Origin: Neiella marina | Lineage (GTDB): Bacteria > Pseudomonadota > Gammaproteobacteria > Enterobacterales > Neiellaceae | Length of the DNA: 64,000 nucleotides | NCBI RefSeq assembly: GCF_002165625.1 | Contig: NZ_NGNS01000011.1 | Location: 62,001 to 126,000, forward strand | Direction of reading: 5' to 3' | Shown: piece by piece, positions 1 through 9,392 of the stretch | Layout: every line of letters begins with the position of its first letter | How positions within the stretch are numbered: the stretch's first letter is position 1 | Notes under the pieces: model-generated | Database searches by the model: none | The model's input: only the letters and a program-made list of their open reading frames with translations | What the model was told of the DNA's origin: nothing | Program-made: the position numbers and the translations under genes

Positions 1-174
1 GAAGAATTTGGCGCCTTGGACTTTCCCGTCGAGCGTAATGGCGATTTAAACGTGCCGTTGGAAAACTTAGCCGCTCAGTTCCCGCCAGGCAAATACGCTT
101 GGGTGGTGCAGATCCTTGATGATAACGACGAAGTTGTAGCCAAACTTGGCAAGCACTTCACCTTAGGTAAGTAG
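1..174 (+). CDS. C-terminal end of an unknown protein (5' cut by window)
   Basis: The frame is open from base 1 to a TAG at 172-174 and encodes the last 57 residues of a protein, ending in LGKHFTLGK. The visible part is hydrophilic, with no membrane segment and no motif I recognise; the pattern of short strands (KYAWVVQILDDNDEVVAKLG) would suit the last beta strands of a secreted or envelope domain, but that is only an impression. It lies 44 bases upstream of the FG-GAP lipoprotein on the same strand and could share a transcript with it. No function is assigned. Confidence 0.55.
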   Translation, partial: EEFGALDFPVERNGDLNVPLENLAAQFPPGKYAWVVQILDDNDEVVAKLGKHFTLGK

Positions 175-218
175 CCGCTCAGTTCGCTGACATATTCGAA
201 GTAACTGGTAGTAGTAGG

Positions 219-2096
219 ATGAAAAATCAAATGATATGTGCGGCGGCCATGTTGCTGACTGCATGTTCGCCAGCGGACTTGACTGCCGCTGAAGCAAGCC
301 AACAGGTGATGCCAACGTTTAAGGAGCAGTTACAGGACTTTAAGCGTGAGAATAAAGATCGACGCAAATGGGACTCGCCTGTGGTTGCCGATTTAGATCA
401 GGATGGCTTTGCCGATCTGATTATTAATGATCATGGTTATGGCATTCGTATTATGTGGAACAACGATGGCAAATTCGCCAAACCTTATGACTTGATCATG
501 GGCGATATTCACGGTGTCGCAATTGGTGATGTCGATGGCGACGGTTTGCTTGAATTGTTGCTTTCTCGGGGCGGCGGCTCGGGCAGCAATGCCCGCAATA
601 GTAAAGTATTTCGAGCCCATAAAGACCGCACCCTTGTTGCCTTACCTGAGCAAAAACCAGCCTTTGAGTTGATGCGCGGTCGGACCCTAAAGCTTATTGA
701 CTTGGATCGCGATGGCGACTTAGATCTGCTGAATTTCGCTTTCCCGAGTAAAGAACGGCTAGGTGCTAGCGAAAACTATGTCTACGAAAATCAGGGTGAT
801 GGCTACTTTACCGTCAATAATGTGCTGCCCCCGGTCAAAGGCGATGGTCAGAAAACGCTGGTAACCGATTTTAATAATGATGGTTACCCAGATTTGCTGA
901 TTTACGGTCACGGACCAATGCAGGCCTATCAAGGGCAGGGCGATTTGACCTTCAAGACGGTCACTGATGTTGTATTACCTAATCGCATTGCTGATGTGAA
1001 TGGCATTGTTGAGCTGGATTACGACAATGATGGTGACTTTGATCTTTTCATTGCTCGCGGTAAGCCGTTTAAGCCCGGTGAAACCTTCTACAATCCACAA
1101 ACCCGCAAATGGGGTTTTTTCACCATGCGCGGTAAGTTTGACTATGTGATTCCGGCAGGCGAAGTACTTCATATCGAAAATCTTCAGACGCCTTGGCCAC
1201 ACACTACATTCAAGGTTGGAGAATCAGCTTATACCTTTGAGTTTGACGGCGAGACCCATTCTGGACGCAACACTAAATTGGTCAGCAGTGATGCCTTTGG
1301 TTTTCCCGATAAGCAGTTATCGAAGGGGCTATACATCGGCTACATCGGCAACAACAACTGGCGCATTGCCGGCAGTATTTTCAACCAATCGAGTGCTGTA
1401 TTTAGTGAAGTTTCTTCCTATAAAGCCGCTGAACATCACCCTGGTTTGAATGATGTATTACTCGAAAATCGCGGTGGCAAGTTTGTTGATGTGTCGGCTC
1501 AAGTTGGATTAGCTGAAGCCAATCAAAGCACTGCGGTCACCACTGCCGACTTCAATAACGACGGCTATGCTGATTTGGCGATTAGCCCACAAGGTTTGCT
1601 GGTAGAACAGAACGTTGGCTTAATTTGGCTCAACACGGCTGGCAAAGACGGCAAGCGGACTTTCGTGAAGGCCGATGGTCACCATGTCAGCACCGGAGAT
1701 ATTGGTTCTTGGGGCATGGCGATTGATAGCTTTGACCGCGATGGTGATGGCGACATCGACATCGTGATGGGCCAAGAGCGTGGCAAGTGGCACTTGTTTG
1801 ACAACCAGCTGCAGCAGCATAAAAACACCAACAACTTTGTCAAAGTTGCGCTGCCTTTGGTTCACTCCGGCAAGCGAACATCTGTCGGTGCCATTGTCAT
1901 GGTTAAAGCTTGTGGTATTAGCCAGCAAAGACGAATTGGTTCATCCGGGGCGATGTACTCTTCGACGTTCGACAATATTGCTCATTTCGGTGTTGGCCAG
2001 TGCAGCAAACCTGCCTCTGTCGAGGTGAAGTGGAGTGATGGTGCGGTTAGCAAATTAGCCAGTGCCAAACTGAACCAAACTCACCAGATTCAATAA
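219..2096 (+). CDS. FG-GAP/VCBS repeat lipoprotein with ASPIC/UnbV C-terminal domain
   Basis: A 625-residue exported protein. The N-terminus has a short signal peptide with a lipobox ending LLTAC (Cys16), so a lipoprotein is likely. At least seven FG-GAP/VCBS-type blades carry calcium-binding DxDxDG-like loops, for example DLDQDGFADL, DVDGDGLLEL, DLDRDGDLDL, DFNNDGYPDL, DYDNDGDFDL, DFNNDGYADL and DRDGDGDIDI, consistent with an integrin-like beta-propeller. The last 80 or so residues (GKRTSVGAIV, then VEVKWSDG) match the ASPIC/UnbV domain that follows such propellers in CRTAC1-like proteins. Family members bind carbohydrate or protein at the cell surface; no enzymatic role is visible. ATG 219 follows AGGA very closely, so ATG 231 is an alternative start that leaves the lipobox intact. 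A terminator follows at 2145. Confidence 0.8.
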   Translation: MKNQMICAAAMLLTACSPADLTAAEASQQVMPTFKEQLQDFKRENKDRRKWDSPVVADLDQDGFADLIINDHGYGIRIMWNNDGKFAKPYDLIMGDIHGVAIGDVDGDGLLELLLSRGGGSGSNARNSKVFRAHKDRTLVALPEQKPAFELMRGRTLKLIDLDRDGDLDLLNFAFPSKERLGASENYVYENQGDGYFTVNNVLPPVKGDGQKTLVTDFNNDGYPDLLIYGHGPMQAYQGQGDLTFKTVTDVVLPNRIADVNGIVELDYDNDGDFDLFIARGKPFKPGETFYNPQTRKWGFFTMRGKFDYVIPAGEVLHIENLQTPWPHTTFKVGESAYTFEFDGETHSGRNTKLVSSDAFGFPDKQLSKGLYIGYIGNNNWRIAGSIFNQSSAVFSEVSSYKAAEHHPGLNDVLLENRGGKFVDVSAQVGLAEANQSTAVTTADFNNDGYADLAISPQGLLVEQNVGLIWLNTAGKDGKRTFVKADGHHVSTGDIGSWGMAIDSFDRDGDGDIDIVMGQERGKWHLFDNQLQQHKNTNNFVKVALPLVHSGKRTSVGAIVMVKACGISQQRRIGSSGAMYSSTFDNIAHFGVGQCSKPASVEVKWSDGAVSKLASAKLNQTHQIQ

Positions 2097-2144
2097 TTGA
2101 TTGTCGCCTTCGTTGGAAACGTCGGCGTTCCTGTTTGTGTGGTT

Positions 2145-2181
2145 GCTGCTGCCCGTGCCCGTTTGGGCAGCAGACTTTTTT
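2145..2181 (+). terminator. Intrinsic terminator after the FG-GAP gene
   Basis: A 9-bp stem (CTGCTGCCC at 2146-2154, GGGCAGCAG at 2165-2173) is followed by ACTTTTTT. It separates the FG-GAP gene from the chemoreceptor. The rest of 2182-2393 is AT-rich and should hold the chemoreceptor promoter, but I could not fix one. Confidence 0.75.
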
Positions 2182-2393
2182 AATCATCTCCTGGTTAAAA
2201 AGACCAACTGGTAAAAATTCACCTCCCAAAGCAAATCAAAATGATGATCTCGCTAGCAGTTCTTAGTTGTTGTTTATGACAACGCTTACACCAGTCGTTG
2301 TAAAAGTGTAAATTTTATAAACATCATATGTTATAACTTGTCAGATCAATTAATGTCTGGTTTATGGATGAACCCCAAGTGTGGAGTTGAGCG

Positions 2394-4415
2394 GTGAGCG
2401 TATTAAACCAACTTAAAATTCGAACTCGGATCTTGATCCTGACCTTGTTGCCTATTTTGGTGGTCGCGGGGCTGGCTGTGCAAGGTTATCTGCAAGCATC
2501 AGCTAAGAACGAGGCCTTACAACAGTTGTCCATTGCCATGGAGTTAGCGCGAAAAACGGGTGGACTACTGCAACAGGTGCAATCTGAGCGTGACTACACC
2601 TATGGTTTTGTTCAGGGCAAAAGTAATCCCGCATTGGGCGAACGTTATCGCCAGCAACTCAGAGAACAGCGTCAACGCGTTGATCGGGCATTGAACGATT
2701 ACAAGCAGTACTTCGCCGCATCGAAACAACAACTTGGCCATTTTGAACAAAGAGTCAACAGCCTATTGGAAGGTGCGGCTAAGTTGCCACGCACCCGTCA
2801 ACACATTGATCGTTACCAGCTGCAATACGACGATAAAAAGTGGGTGATGAATGATTATTACCCGCTAGTCAAACGATCACTTAACATCGTTAATGGTGTG
2901 ATCAAACTAGCTGCAATTGACAGTGATCTAAGCCTGTTACTCGGCAGTTACCGAGCCCTGATCAAGTTGGACACCATCGTCTCATTTGAACGCGGTGCGA
3001 TGATCCGCACCTTAAGCCAGCCGACTCTCGACTACGTTTCTGTGGCGACAACCGTCGCGGCGTTGCGACAGTCTGAGGACGCTGCCGAGGGTTTTCGCTC
3101 GTATGCTCCAGAGGATGTCGGTTTACTGTTTCGCGATACCTACATGAGAACGGATATTCATAAACAGCTGGAAAAGCTGCGTGCCAAGCTCGCTCGTTCT
3201 GGTGGTGAGTCCTACCAGCTGTCGCCGGATCAATGGTTTGAAATGTCATCGCAGAATATTCGGGCGTTGCGTCAAGTTATTGAATTCACCGATCAGCGCA
3301 TCGCCAAACAAATGCTCACTCAGTTGGATGACGCGCAGAGCAAGGTCAACAACAGCATTTTGTTGCTACTTGGCTCGATATTGCTGATCGGCAGCGTGTC
3401 CTACTTCATTATTTTGTCGATTATCGCTCCGCTTAAGATTTTGGTTAAAGAACTCAAACAAGTGGCAGAGACTAAGGATGTTAGTCGTGATGTTCCTGTC
3501 ACTGGCACTGATGAACTCGCAGAGGTGTCGCGCGCCTTCAATACGCTGCAAAACAGCTTTAACGAGGCCTTGCTCGGGGTTCGTGGAGAAACCAGCAACA
3601 TGGAGCAATTGACCGATTCTGTGTCGCAGTCGATGGCCGAAAACAAGCGTCGCGCCACCAGTCAGGATGAAGCGACTAACAGCGTATCAGTAGCTGTCAA
3701 TGAGATGAGTGCGACGATTCAAGAAGTAGCAACTATTGCTCAAGATACCGCTTCTGCAGTTGTTAGTGCCCACCAAAGTTCAGTGACCAGTGCTCAGAAT
3801 GCCAACGACAGCAAGGATATTCTTGAACGACTGATCGCTGAGTTAGCCAGTACCCAAGATAAAGCCAAGCAACTCAACAGTGAAACGGAAGTAATTGGCA
3901 GTGTATTGGAAGTGATTCAAGGAATCGCCGAGCAAACCAACTTATTAGCGTTAAACGCTGCGATTGAGGCAGCTCGCGCTGGCGAACAGGGTCGCGGATT
4001 TGCCGTGGTGGCCGATGAAGTGAGAACGCTGGCGAGCCGCACTCAGGAATCAACTGAACAGATCAGAACCCAAATCGAAACGCTGCAAGCTGGATCGCGG
4101 GCAACCACTAATAGCATGGAGCAACTGCAAGTGCAGGGGGCTCAGGCGGTTGACGTCGTAGTGAACAGCTTGGCGGCGTTTGATCGATTGCGCGAGCAAC
4201 TCGACAACATCAATGGTATGTCGACGCAAATTGCCACCGCCGCCGAAGAGCAAACCGTCGTTGCCTCAGAAATCAATGAGCGTATTCATTTAGTCAAAGA
4301 CGATACCCACGAGATGACCGTGCAAACGGATGCCACGGTGCAGGCTTGTGGCGAGCTCAGCCAGTCGGGCAAATCACTCAGCGACTATGTCAACACCTTT
4401 AAAGTCAGAGGATAG
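2394..4415 (+). CDS. Methyl-accepting chemotaxis protein with NIT-like sensor domain
   Basis: A 673-residue chemoreceptor starting at GTG 2394, with GGAG about 7 bases upstream. Order: an N-terminal membrane segment (about 13-33); a long helical periplasmic region (about 40-315) whose pattern, [17 protein letters not shown] and later [13 protein letters not shown], resembles the two repeats of the NIT (nitrate/nitrite-sensing) domain; a second membrane segment (about 322-343); a HAMP linker; and a cytoplasmic signalling domain with the conserved hairpin ([20 protein letters not shown], then [15 protein letters not shown]). It should signal through CheA/CheW to bias swimming. The NIT assignment rests on spacing and the ER-G pattern and needs a profile search. 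A nitrate transporter lies 25 kb away, but there is no direct link. Confidence 0.85.
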   Translation: MSVLNQLKIRTRILILTLLPILVVAGLAVQGYLQASAKNEALQQLSIAMELARKTGGLLQQVQSERDYTYGFVQGKSNPALGERYRQQLREQRQRVDRALNDYKQYFAASKQQLGHFEQRVNSLLEGAAKLPRTRQHIDRYQLQYDDKKWVMNDYYPLVKRSLNIVNGVIKLAAIDSDLSLLLGSYRALIKLDTIVSFERGAMIRTLSQPTLDYVSVATTVAALRQSEDAAEGFRSYAPEDVGLLFRDTYMRTDIHKQLEKLRAKLARSGGESYQLSPDQWFEMSSQNIRALRQVIEFTDQRIAKQMLTQLDDAQSKVNNSILLLLGSILLIGSVSYFIILSIIAPLKILVKELKQVAETKDVSRDVPVTGTDELAEVSRAFNTLQNSFNEALLGVRGETSNMEQLTDSVSQSMAENKRRATSQDEATNSVSVAVNEMSATIQEVATIAQDTASAVVSAHQSSVTSAQNANDSKDILERLIAELASTQDKAKQLNSETEVIGSVLEVIQGIAEQTNLLALNAAIEAARAGEQGRGFAVVADEVRTLASRTQESTEQIRTQIETLQAGSRATTNSMEQLQVQGAQAVDVVVNSLAAFDRLREQLDNINGMSTQIATAAEEQTVVASEINERIHLVKDDTHEMTVQTDATVQACGELSQSGKSLSDYVNTFKVRG

Positions 4416-4481
4416 CCACAGCCAATAGCGACGTGCTTGGTAGATGGAACTCATCGTAATAACACCCACGAGAACAATAAT

Positions 4482-6944
4482 ATGAATAACAGCAAACAAA
4501 TCGCACCGCTTGCCTTGGCGTTGATCGCCTTAGGCTGTAATGCTTGTGGCGGCTCTTCCGGCTCGAGCGATAGTTCTGGCCCGGTTGTTGAGCAACCGAC
4601 CCCAGATCCAACACCAGATCCAACTCCTGATCCAACGCCGGAACCAGAGCCGGAATTGACCCTAGTTGAACAAGCCGAGGCGAACATTGCCACGCTTGAA
4701 GCATTGATGGCTGATGCTGAGCTGGAGCAAATTGATACCACTCGCGAGCAAACCGTGATTTGGTTTGCCAAAGAGTTTCTGAAGTTCGCTGAGTGGGATG
4801 AAAACAATCCAGATACAGTTGCTGGCCTGTTTGGCATTTATGGTCCATTTCGCGATCAAAAAGATCACTACGCCGCTATGTTGCCAGATTTTCAGCGCCA
4901 ACAAGTGGTTGACATTCTAGACGATGGCATCGCGCAGTTAACTCAAGTACTCGAAGGTTCTGTCGAGCGTCGTGCTGTGACTAAAGTCGACTGGCAGAAC
5001 ATTAGTGTGGCGGACGATATGTTCGTCAGCAATGGCAAACCAGTGTTTCTTTATGACTATTTCTCCAAGGCACAGGGCAACCCAACGAATGACCCAGACC
5101 TCTACAACGATCACTTGGGCAACATGGACTCGATGCCAAGTATTAGTCTTTCATGGAGCGACAGGGGCGATTCCATTTGGCAAGGTAAAGTCAATGAGGT
5201 AAACAGCAAAGAAGACAGCAAAGTTGGTTACGCACTGCTGTGGAATACTAATGTGCCACAGTGGATGCGCGACCGAGAGCCAGAGATTGCTACTGGACGC
5301 TCGCTGTTCACCGGTTTTGACATTGACAACCCATTGGTACAAACAACTTGGCGTAACATTGTTCGTGAATTTGGCGAGCTAAGCCGAGGCAAACACGCCA
5401 TTAAGGCCGGGGTTATTTTGTCAAATGAGCCGCACTGGTTCTCCGAGCAAGGCCATTGGACACAAAATTACCAAGAGATGAATGATATTTCATCGTATAC
5501 CTTAAATGGTTTTAGGGATTGGCTAAAAGACAAATACCAGGACAACATTGCACAGCTCAATGACAACTGGGATAGCCAGTTTAATGGGTTTTCTGAGGTA
5601 ACTATCGACATTCCGATTAGTCTAGCGAAACGTGGTCAGCCGATATGGTATGACTGGTGTCGCTACAACATGGATCGCGGTATTGCTTGGTTTAAAATGC
5701 TGCAGGACGAGTTACTGGCCGCTAATCCTGAAGCTGATACTCACATCAAAATCATGCCCGATTTGTTCACCGAGAATTCTCGTTCGCACGGTATCGATTT
5801 AGAGGCTCTCACTGTGCTCACCACCATGATTGGCGATGATGCCAAAGCTAGAGGTCGAGATCTGCGTTCTACTTCGCCCGAGGAGTGGGAAGCGCATTAT
5901 TCCTACTTCTGGGAGGAGCTTGCAGTTTCTTACGATTTTATGGAATCGGTGGCGCCAAATAAGATTCATGTCAATTCTGAAGGCCATTTTCTGTCGACCT
6001 CTTGGTATCGCGACTTGGGAATGTCGCCAGCGTACGTCCGAAACACCTTCTGGCTGGCCACTATCATGGGAATGGATGCCAGCATGAGCTGGTTCTGGGC
6101 GCGGGATCCCGATGGTTCGCCGGAGGATCGCCTGGAGGGCGATTTGAACTTTGCCGATCCGGCTCTTGCCGGTTCGTATGCCGCTTCAACCGCGATGCAA
6201 CCTCAAGTAGCGAACGCTGTCACTCAAGTGATGATGGACATGAATAGCTTCTCTGAAGAGATCATGGCGTTGCGGCAACAAAAACGGCCAATCCGATTGT
6301 TCTACTCAGAGACCTCTGCAATTAACAAAAACAATCACATGACGGAACAGTTTGAGCTCTACGAGTCGTTGTTTTTTGAGGGCTTCCCAATGGGCTACGC
6401 CACTCAAAACGTCATCGATAGTCAAGACAATAGCGATTGGGATGTAATTGTTGTGTACCGCACTGAATATGTCACTGATGCTGAGTTTGCCGCGTTGCAG
6501 CGCTATTTGAATAACGGCGGCACCATCATTGTCGATAACTCCTCGAGTTTGGCTAAAAACGAGTACGGTCAAACTCGGGCATCTAGCTTAGTCGCCGCAG
6601 CGGGTGAGCTGATCACCATGGCAGAGAGTGCCGATTTCAATGATGTTGCCAGCCGAGCGCTTGAGTTGTTGGCAAATTCCAATGCCGATGACACCGTGTT
6701 ACTCAATGAGGCGAACGGCACTGGCCACAAAGGCTGTCACTGGCGTGTTGTGAAGCAGGCTGACGGCAGTTACTTGATGACGGTCATTAACATCGGTAGT
6801 AGCACAGCAACCCTGTCTACGGCGATGAAAACCGGAGCCAATGCACTCAGCACCAATCTGCTGACTGGCGAGGAGCTAGGTGCAGAATTCGAACTACCAT
6901 CGAATGGGGTGTTGTTGCTTGCGGTAAATCCTCAACAGCAATAA
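4482..6944 (+). CDS. Secreted clan GH-A glycoside hydrolase lipoprotein (GH42/GH50-like)
   Basis: An 820-residue exported protein. I prefer ATG 4482 over ATG 4437 because it directly begins a signal peptide (MNNSKQIAPLALALIALGC), with Cys19 or Cys22 as lipid site and a GGSSGSS tether. A linker of TPDP repeats follows, then a catalytic domain. The pattern SNEPHW (Glu about 316) followed by F..WL..KY..NIAQLN..W and P.WYDW.RYNM, then VNSEGHF (Glu about 500), is that of a GH42-type TIM barrel with acid/base and nucleophile Glu. Residues after about 600 (RPIRLFYSETS, then LYESLFFEGFPMGYAT) resemble the GH42 trimerisation domain. The substrate is probably a beta-galactoside or algal galactan, but the exact family is not resolved. 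Confidence 0.7.
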   Translation: MNNSKQIAPLALALIALGCNACGGSSGSSDSSGPVVEQPTPDPTPDPTPDPTPEPEPELTLVEQAEANIATLEALMADAELEQIDTTREQTVIWFAKEFLKFAEWDENNPDTVAGLFGIYGPFRDQKDHYAAMLPDFQRQQVVDILDDGIAQLTQVLEGSVERRAVTKVDWQNISVADDMFVSNGKPVFLYDYFSKAQGNPTNDPDLYNDHLGNMDSMPSISLSWSDRGDSIWQGKVNEVNSKEDSKVGYALLWNTNVPQWMRDREPEIATGRSLFTGFDIDNPLVQTTWRNIVREFGELSRGKHAIKAGVILSNEPHWFSEQGHWTQNYQEMNDISSYTLNGFRDWLKDKYQDNIAQLNDNWDSQFNGFSEVTIDIPISLAKRGQPIWYDWCRYNMDRGIAWFKMLQDELLAANPEADTHIKIMPDLFTENSRSHGIDLEALTVLTTMIGDDAKARGRDLRSTSPEEWEAHYSYFWEELAVSYDFMESVAPNKIHVNSEGHFLSTSWYRDLGMSPAYVRNTFWLATIMGMDASMSWFWARDPDGSPEDRLEGDLNFADPALAGSYAASTAMQPQVANAVTQVMMDMNSFSEEIMALRQQKRPIRLFYSETSAINKNNHMTEQFELYESLFFEGFPMGYATQNVIDSQDNSDWDVIVVYRTEYVTDAEFAALQRYLNNGGTIIVDNSSSLAKNEYGQTRASSLVAAAGELITMAESADFNDVASRALELLANSNADDTVLLNEANGTGHKGCHWRVVKQADGSYLMTVINIGSSTATLSTAMKTGANALSTNLLTGEELGAEFELPSNGVLLLAVNPQQQ
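4600..4655 (+). repeat. In-gene tandem repeat encoding a TPDP linker
   Basis: About four imperfect 12-base units of the form CCAACNCCNGAT encode TPDPTPDPTPDPTPEPEPE, a proline/acidic linker between the lipid anchor and the catalytic domain. Such tracts can vary in copy number in frame. It is a coding repeat, not a CRISPR. Confidence 0.7.
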
Positions 6945-6954
6945 CGACATCGTC

Positions 6955-6988
6955 GCCCCAAATCAGCGGGCTGGTTTGGGGCTTCATA
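6955..6988 (+). terminator. Probable terminator after the glycoside hydrolase
   Basis: GCCCCAAA (6955-6962) pairs with TTTGGGGC (6975-6982), with a second short pairing CAGC/GCTG inside. The following TTCATATTTG is only moderately T-rich, so termination efficiency is uncertain. Confidence 0.5.
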
Positions 6989-7296
6989 TTTGCCACTCCA
7001 GAAGCCAAGTTGGAGCGCTTGACCGTGTCTGCTCGTCACCAATAAAAGGGACTTTTCACTGCTATTGATCGCAGAACAAATCTCTCTACGTATGAACATT
7101 AACGCAAATATTTGATACTTGACCTCCACTACTGTTTTGCCCCCGATGTCAACGGTCTGGTATCGACAAACTAGAGCCCAACAAAAATCAGCAGATAGAT
7201 GAATCTTACTTAGCCAACTTTTTAAGCTAACTCCATGATAAGATTACCGGTTGTAGCAGGCATTAAGCTTATGGAAACACATATATGGAGGTTGCA
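6989..7296. other. Non-coding gap upstream of the S41 protease
   Basis: I see no gene, repeat or RNA here. The only firm element is a strong ribosome site, GGAGGT at 7287-7292, five bases before ATG 7297. A promoter should lie in this AT-rich stretch, but no convincing -35/-10 pair stood out. Confidence 0.5.
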
Positions 7297-8919
7297 ATGA
7301 AGCGACCTCAAGACAACAAGCAAGGAGTGAAAGGAAGCATGCGCAAAATTTGTTTAGGGTTATTGGTATCCGCTGTTTTAACCGGTTGCGGCGGTGGCGG
7401 AGGAAGCTCGTCATCTTCAACCCCAACATCGCCAACACAACCCGAATCCAGATGGCAAGCTGGAGTATTCGAACCATCGACAGACTTTGACGGTCAGTGT
7501 GAAGTGGTAAGAACTCATCTTAATATTTTTGGTGAAGCTTACCCTGACGTGCAAGGTACCGAAGAGGATGAAAAGCTCTGGCTACGTTCTTGGAGCCATG
7601 AAACCTACCTTTGGTACGATGAAATTACCGATGTAAATCCGGCAAATTTCGCTTCACCCCAAAGCTACTTTGAGGTGTTAAAAACCACCCAAACAACAGC
7701 CTCCGGAGCGTTGAAGGATAACTTCCATTTTTACGAATCAACTGACGATTTCGAAGCGTTTTCTCAGTCTGGTAGTCAAACAGGCTACGGCATTAACTGG
7801 AGCTTTATTGCTAGCGCTCCGCCGCGTGATATCCGAGTGACCTCGGTTGAGGGCAGTTCGTCTGCTGGATTTGAGGGCGTCGCCCGTGGCGACAAGCTTA
7901 TTCGAATCAATGATGAAGACGTGATCGACGGTGATAATGTCGATTTCCTAAATAATGCCCTCTTTCCTGCCGAGGAAAACAGTCAGTTCAGTTTTACTTT
8001 TGAGCGCGTCGATGGCAGCGAAGTGACTTTTAACCTGACATCTGGCGTGTTTGAAGAAAGCTTCGTCAACAACGTACAAATCTTGCAGACCGACACCGGT
8101 ACTGCCGGTTATATGCGCTTCGATGGCTTTCAGCGGCCAGCACAAACGCCATTGATTGAAGGTTTCCAGCGTTTCGCTGACGAAAACGTCACCGATCTGA
8201 TCCTCGATTTGCGATATAACGGCGGCGGTTTACTCGCTATGTCCTCGCAGCTGGCGTACATGATTGCCGGCGAGCAAAACACTGCTGGTAGTGTTTTTGA
8301 GGTATTGCAGTACAACGATAAATTCCCTAGCTCGGCCACGCCGTTTTATACCGAAGAAATTGATTGGGAACGTGGGGTGTTGACCGACAATAAACTACCG
8401 ACCCTTGATCTGGAGCGGGTGTTTGTTATTGCCACAGGTAGCACTTGTTCTGCCAGTGAATCACTGATGAATGGCCTCAGAGGTATCGATGTTGAAGTGA
8501 TTCAAATTGGCGGTACAACATGTGGCAAGCCATATGGCTTTGTGCCAACAGATAATTGTGGCACCACCTACTACACCATTCAATTCCAAGGCGTCAATGA
8601 CAAAGGCTTTGGCGATTATGCCGACGGCTTTAAGCCGCGAGTTGCGCCGCGCTTTGACGATGAGTTGCCGGGTTGTGAGGTTGCAGATGACTTTGAGCAT
8701 TCGTTGGGCGATACCAGCGAAGGGATGTTAGCGGCCACTTTAGAACGACTAAACACCGGTAGCTGTCCGGTTAACGCCAGCGGCGTGGCGGTTCGCAGTC
8801 TCGATCTGAATGGCTTAGTTGATTCGCAGAGTGAGTTGTCAGTGTACGACCCAAGAGGCATCGCACTGGCAGAGAACAATCGCATCTATATTGCGATTGA
8901 GGATAGCAACGATGAGTAG
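7297..8919 (+). CDS. S41-family (C-terminal processing peptidase-like) lipoprotein
   Basis: A 540-residue serine protease of the tail-specific (S41) family. The signal peptide ends in a lipobox, VLTGC, followed by poly-Gly and poly-Ser, so it is a lipoprotein. A PDZ-like region occupies about 180-245 (IRVTSVEG.SSAGFEGVARGDKLIRIND). The protease core has LILDLRYNGGG (about 302-312), the catalytic Ser in TCSASESL (about 385) and the Lys in GGTTCGKPYG (about 411). I chose ATG 7297 because GGAGGT lies five bases before it; ATG 7339 would give a shorter and more usual signal peptide and is also possible. The end overlaps the next lipoprotein gene by 8 bases. The substrate is unknown. Confidence 0.85.
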   Translation: MKRPQDNKQGVKGSMRKICLGLLVSAVLTGCGGGGGSSSSSTPTSPTQPESRWQAGVFEPSTDFDGQCEVVRTHLNIFGEAYPDVQGTEEDEKLWLRSWSHETYLWYDEITDVNPANFASPQSYFEVLKTTQTTASGALKDNFHFYESTDDFEAFSQSGSQTGYGINWSFIASAPPRDIRVTSVEGSSSAGFEGVARGDKLIRINDEDVIDGDNVDFLNNALFPAEENSQFSFTFERVDGSEVTFNLTSGVFEESFVNNVQILQTDTGTAGYMRFDGFQRPAQTPLIEGFQRFADENVTDLILDLRYNGGGLLAMSSQLAYMIAGEQNTAGSVFEVLQYNDKFPSSATPFYTEEIDWERGVLTDNKLPTLDLERVFVIATGSTCSASESLMNGLRGIDVEVIQIGGTTCGKPYGFVPTDNCGTTYYTIQFQGVNDKGFGDYADGFKPRVAPRFDDELPGCEVADDFEHSLGDTSEGMLAATLERLNTGSCPVNASGVAVRSLDLNGLVDSQSELSVYDPRGIALAENNRIYIAIEDSNDE

Positions 8920-9298
8920 ATTGGCGACTGTTGTATGCGCTGGTTTTAGCCTTGTTGCATTGGCAGGTTGTCTGAGTACTTCTGCCGATGCCAACGAACC
9001 GATGCCAGCTTTGGTTGAGATGAATTCGGCAACCAAGCAAACGTTGGAGCGTGCAGCGTCGGAATTACTGTTTGGCCGCCAACTGAGCTTTTCATCGTCG
9101 GCTTTTACTACGAATAGCAAGGTGTTGATAGACAAAAAACAAGCGCGAGACAGCCAAGGCCAGTTGCTAAATGGCCGCGAGCTGCAAGCTGAGGTGATTG
9201 CCTTTACGCTTTGGAAGCAAAATCAGCAATGCTGGCTGCAGCGCGATGATACTGAGGCGCGCGTTGTGCTAAATGGGGTCAGTTGCAAGGTTAGATAG
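8912..9298 (+). CDS. Small lipoprotein of unknown function, coupled to the S41 gene
   Basis: A 128-residue protein with a clear lipoprotein signal (SLVALAGC, Cys20). The mature part is about 108 residues, hydrophilic, with two cysteines near the C-terminus (NQQCWLQR and GVSCKVR) that could form a disulphide. I recognise no family. The ATG lies inside the last codons of the S41 gene (8-base overlap), which implies translational coupling, and a strong terminator follows 6 bases after its stop. This suggests that it works with the protease, for instance as a partner, adaptor or substrate, but that is inference from position only. Confidence 0.75.
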   Translation: MSRLATVVCAGFSLVALAGCLSTSADANEPMPALVEMNSATKQTLERAASELLFGRQLSFSSSAFTTNSKVLIDKKQARDSQGQLLNGRELQAEVIAFTLWKQNQQCWLQRDDTEARVVLNGVSCKVR

Positions 9299-9304
9299 AA
9301 CAAG

Positions 9305-9331
9305 AGGCGGGCGCTAAGCCCGCCTTTTTTT
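9305..9331 (+). terminator. Intrinsic terminator after the S41/lipoprotein pair
   Basis: GGCGGGC (9306-9312), loop GCTAA, GCCCGCC (9318-9324), then seven T. A textbook hairpin. Confidence 0.92.
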
Positions 9332-9392
9332 GTTCCGATTTTTTAATGTGTCGAGTAAAGCCAGTGATCAGCCGTTGTGGAAACCTACACCA

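Noticed and set aside
4600-4655. Short direct repeats that might suggest CRISPR or a satellite
   Set aside because: 12-base units in frame encode a TPDP linker; no spacers and no cas genes.
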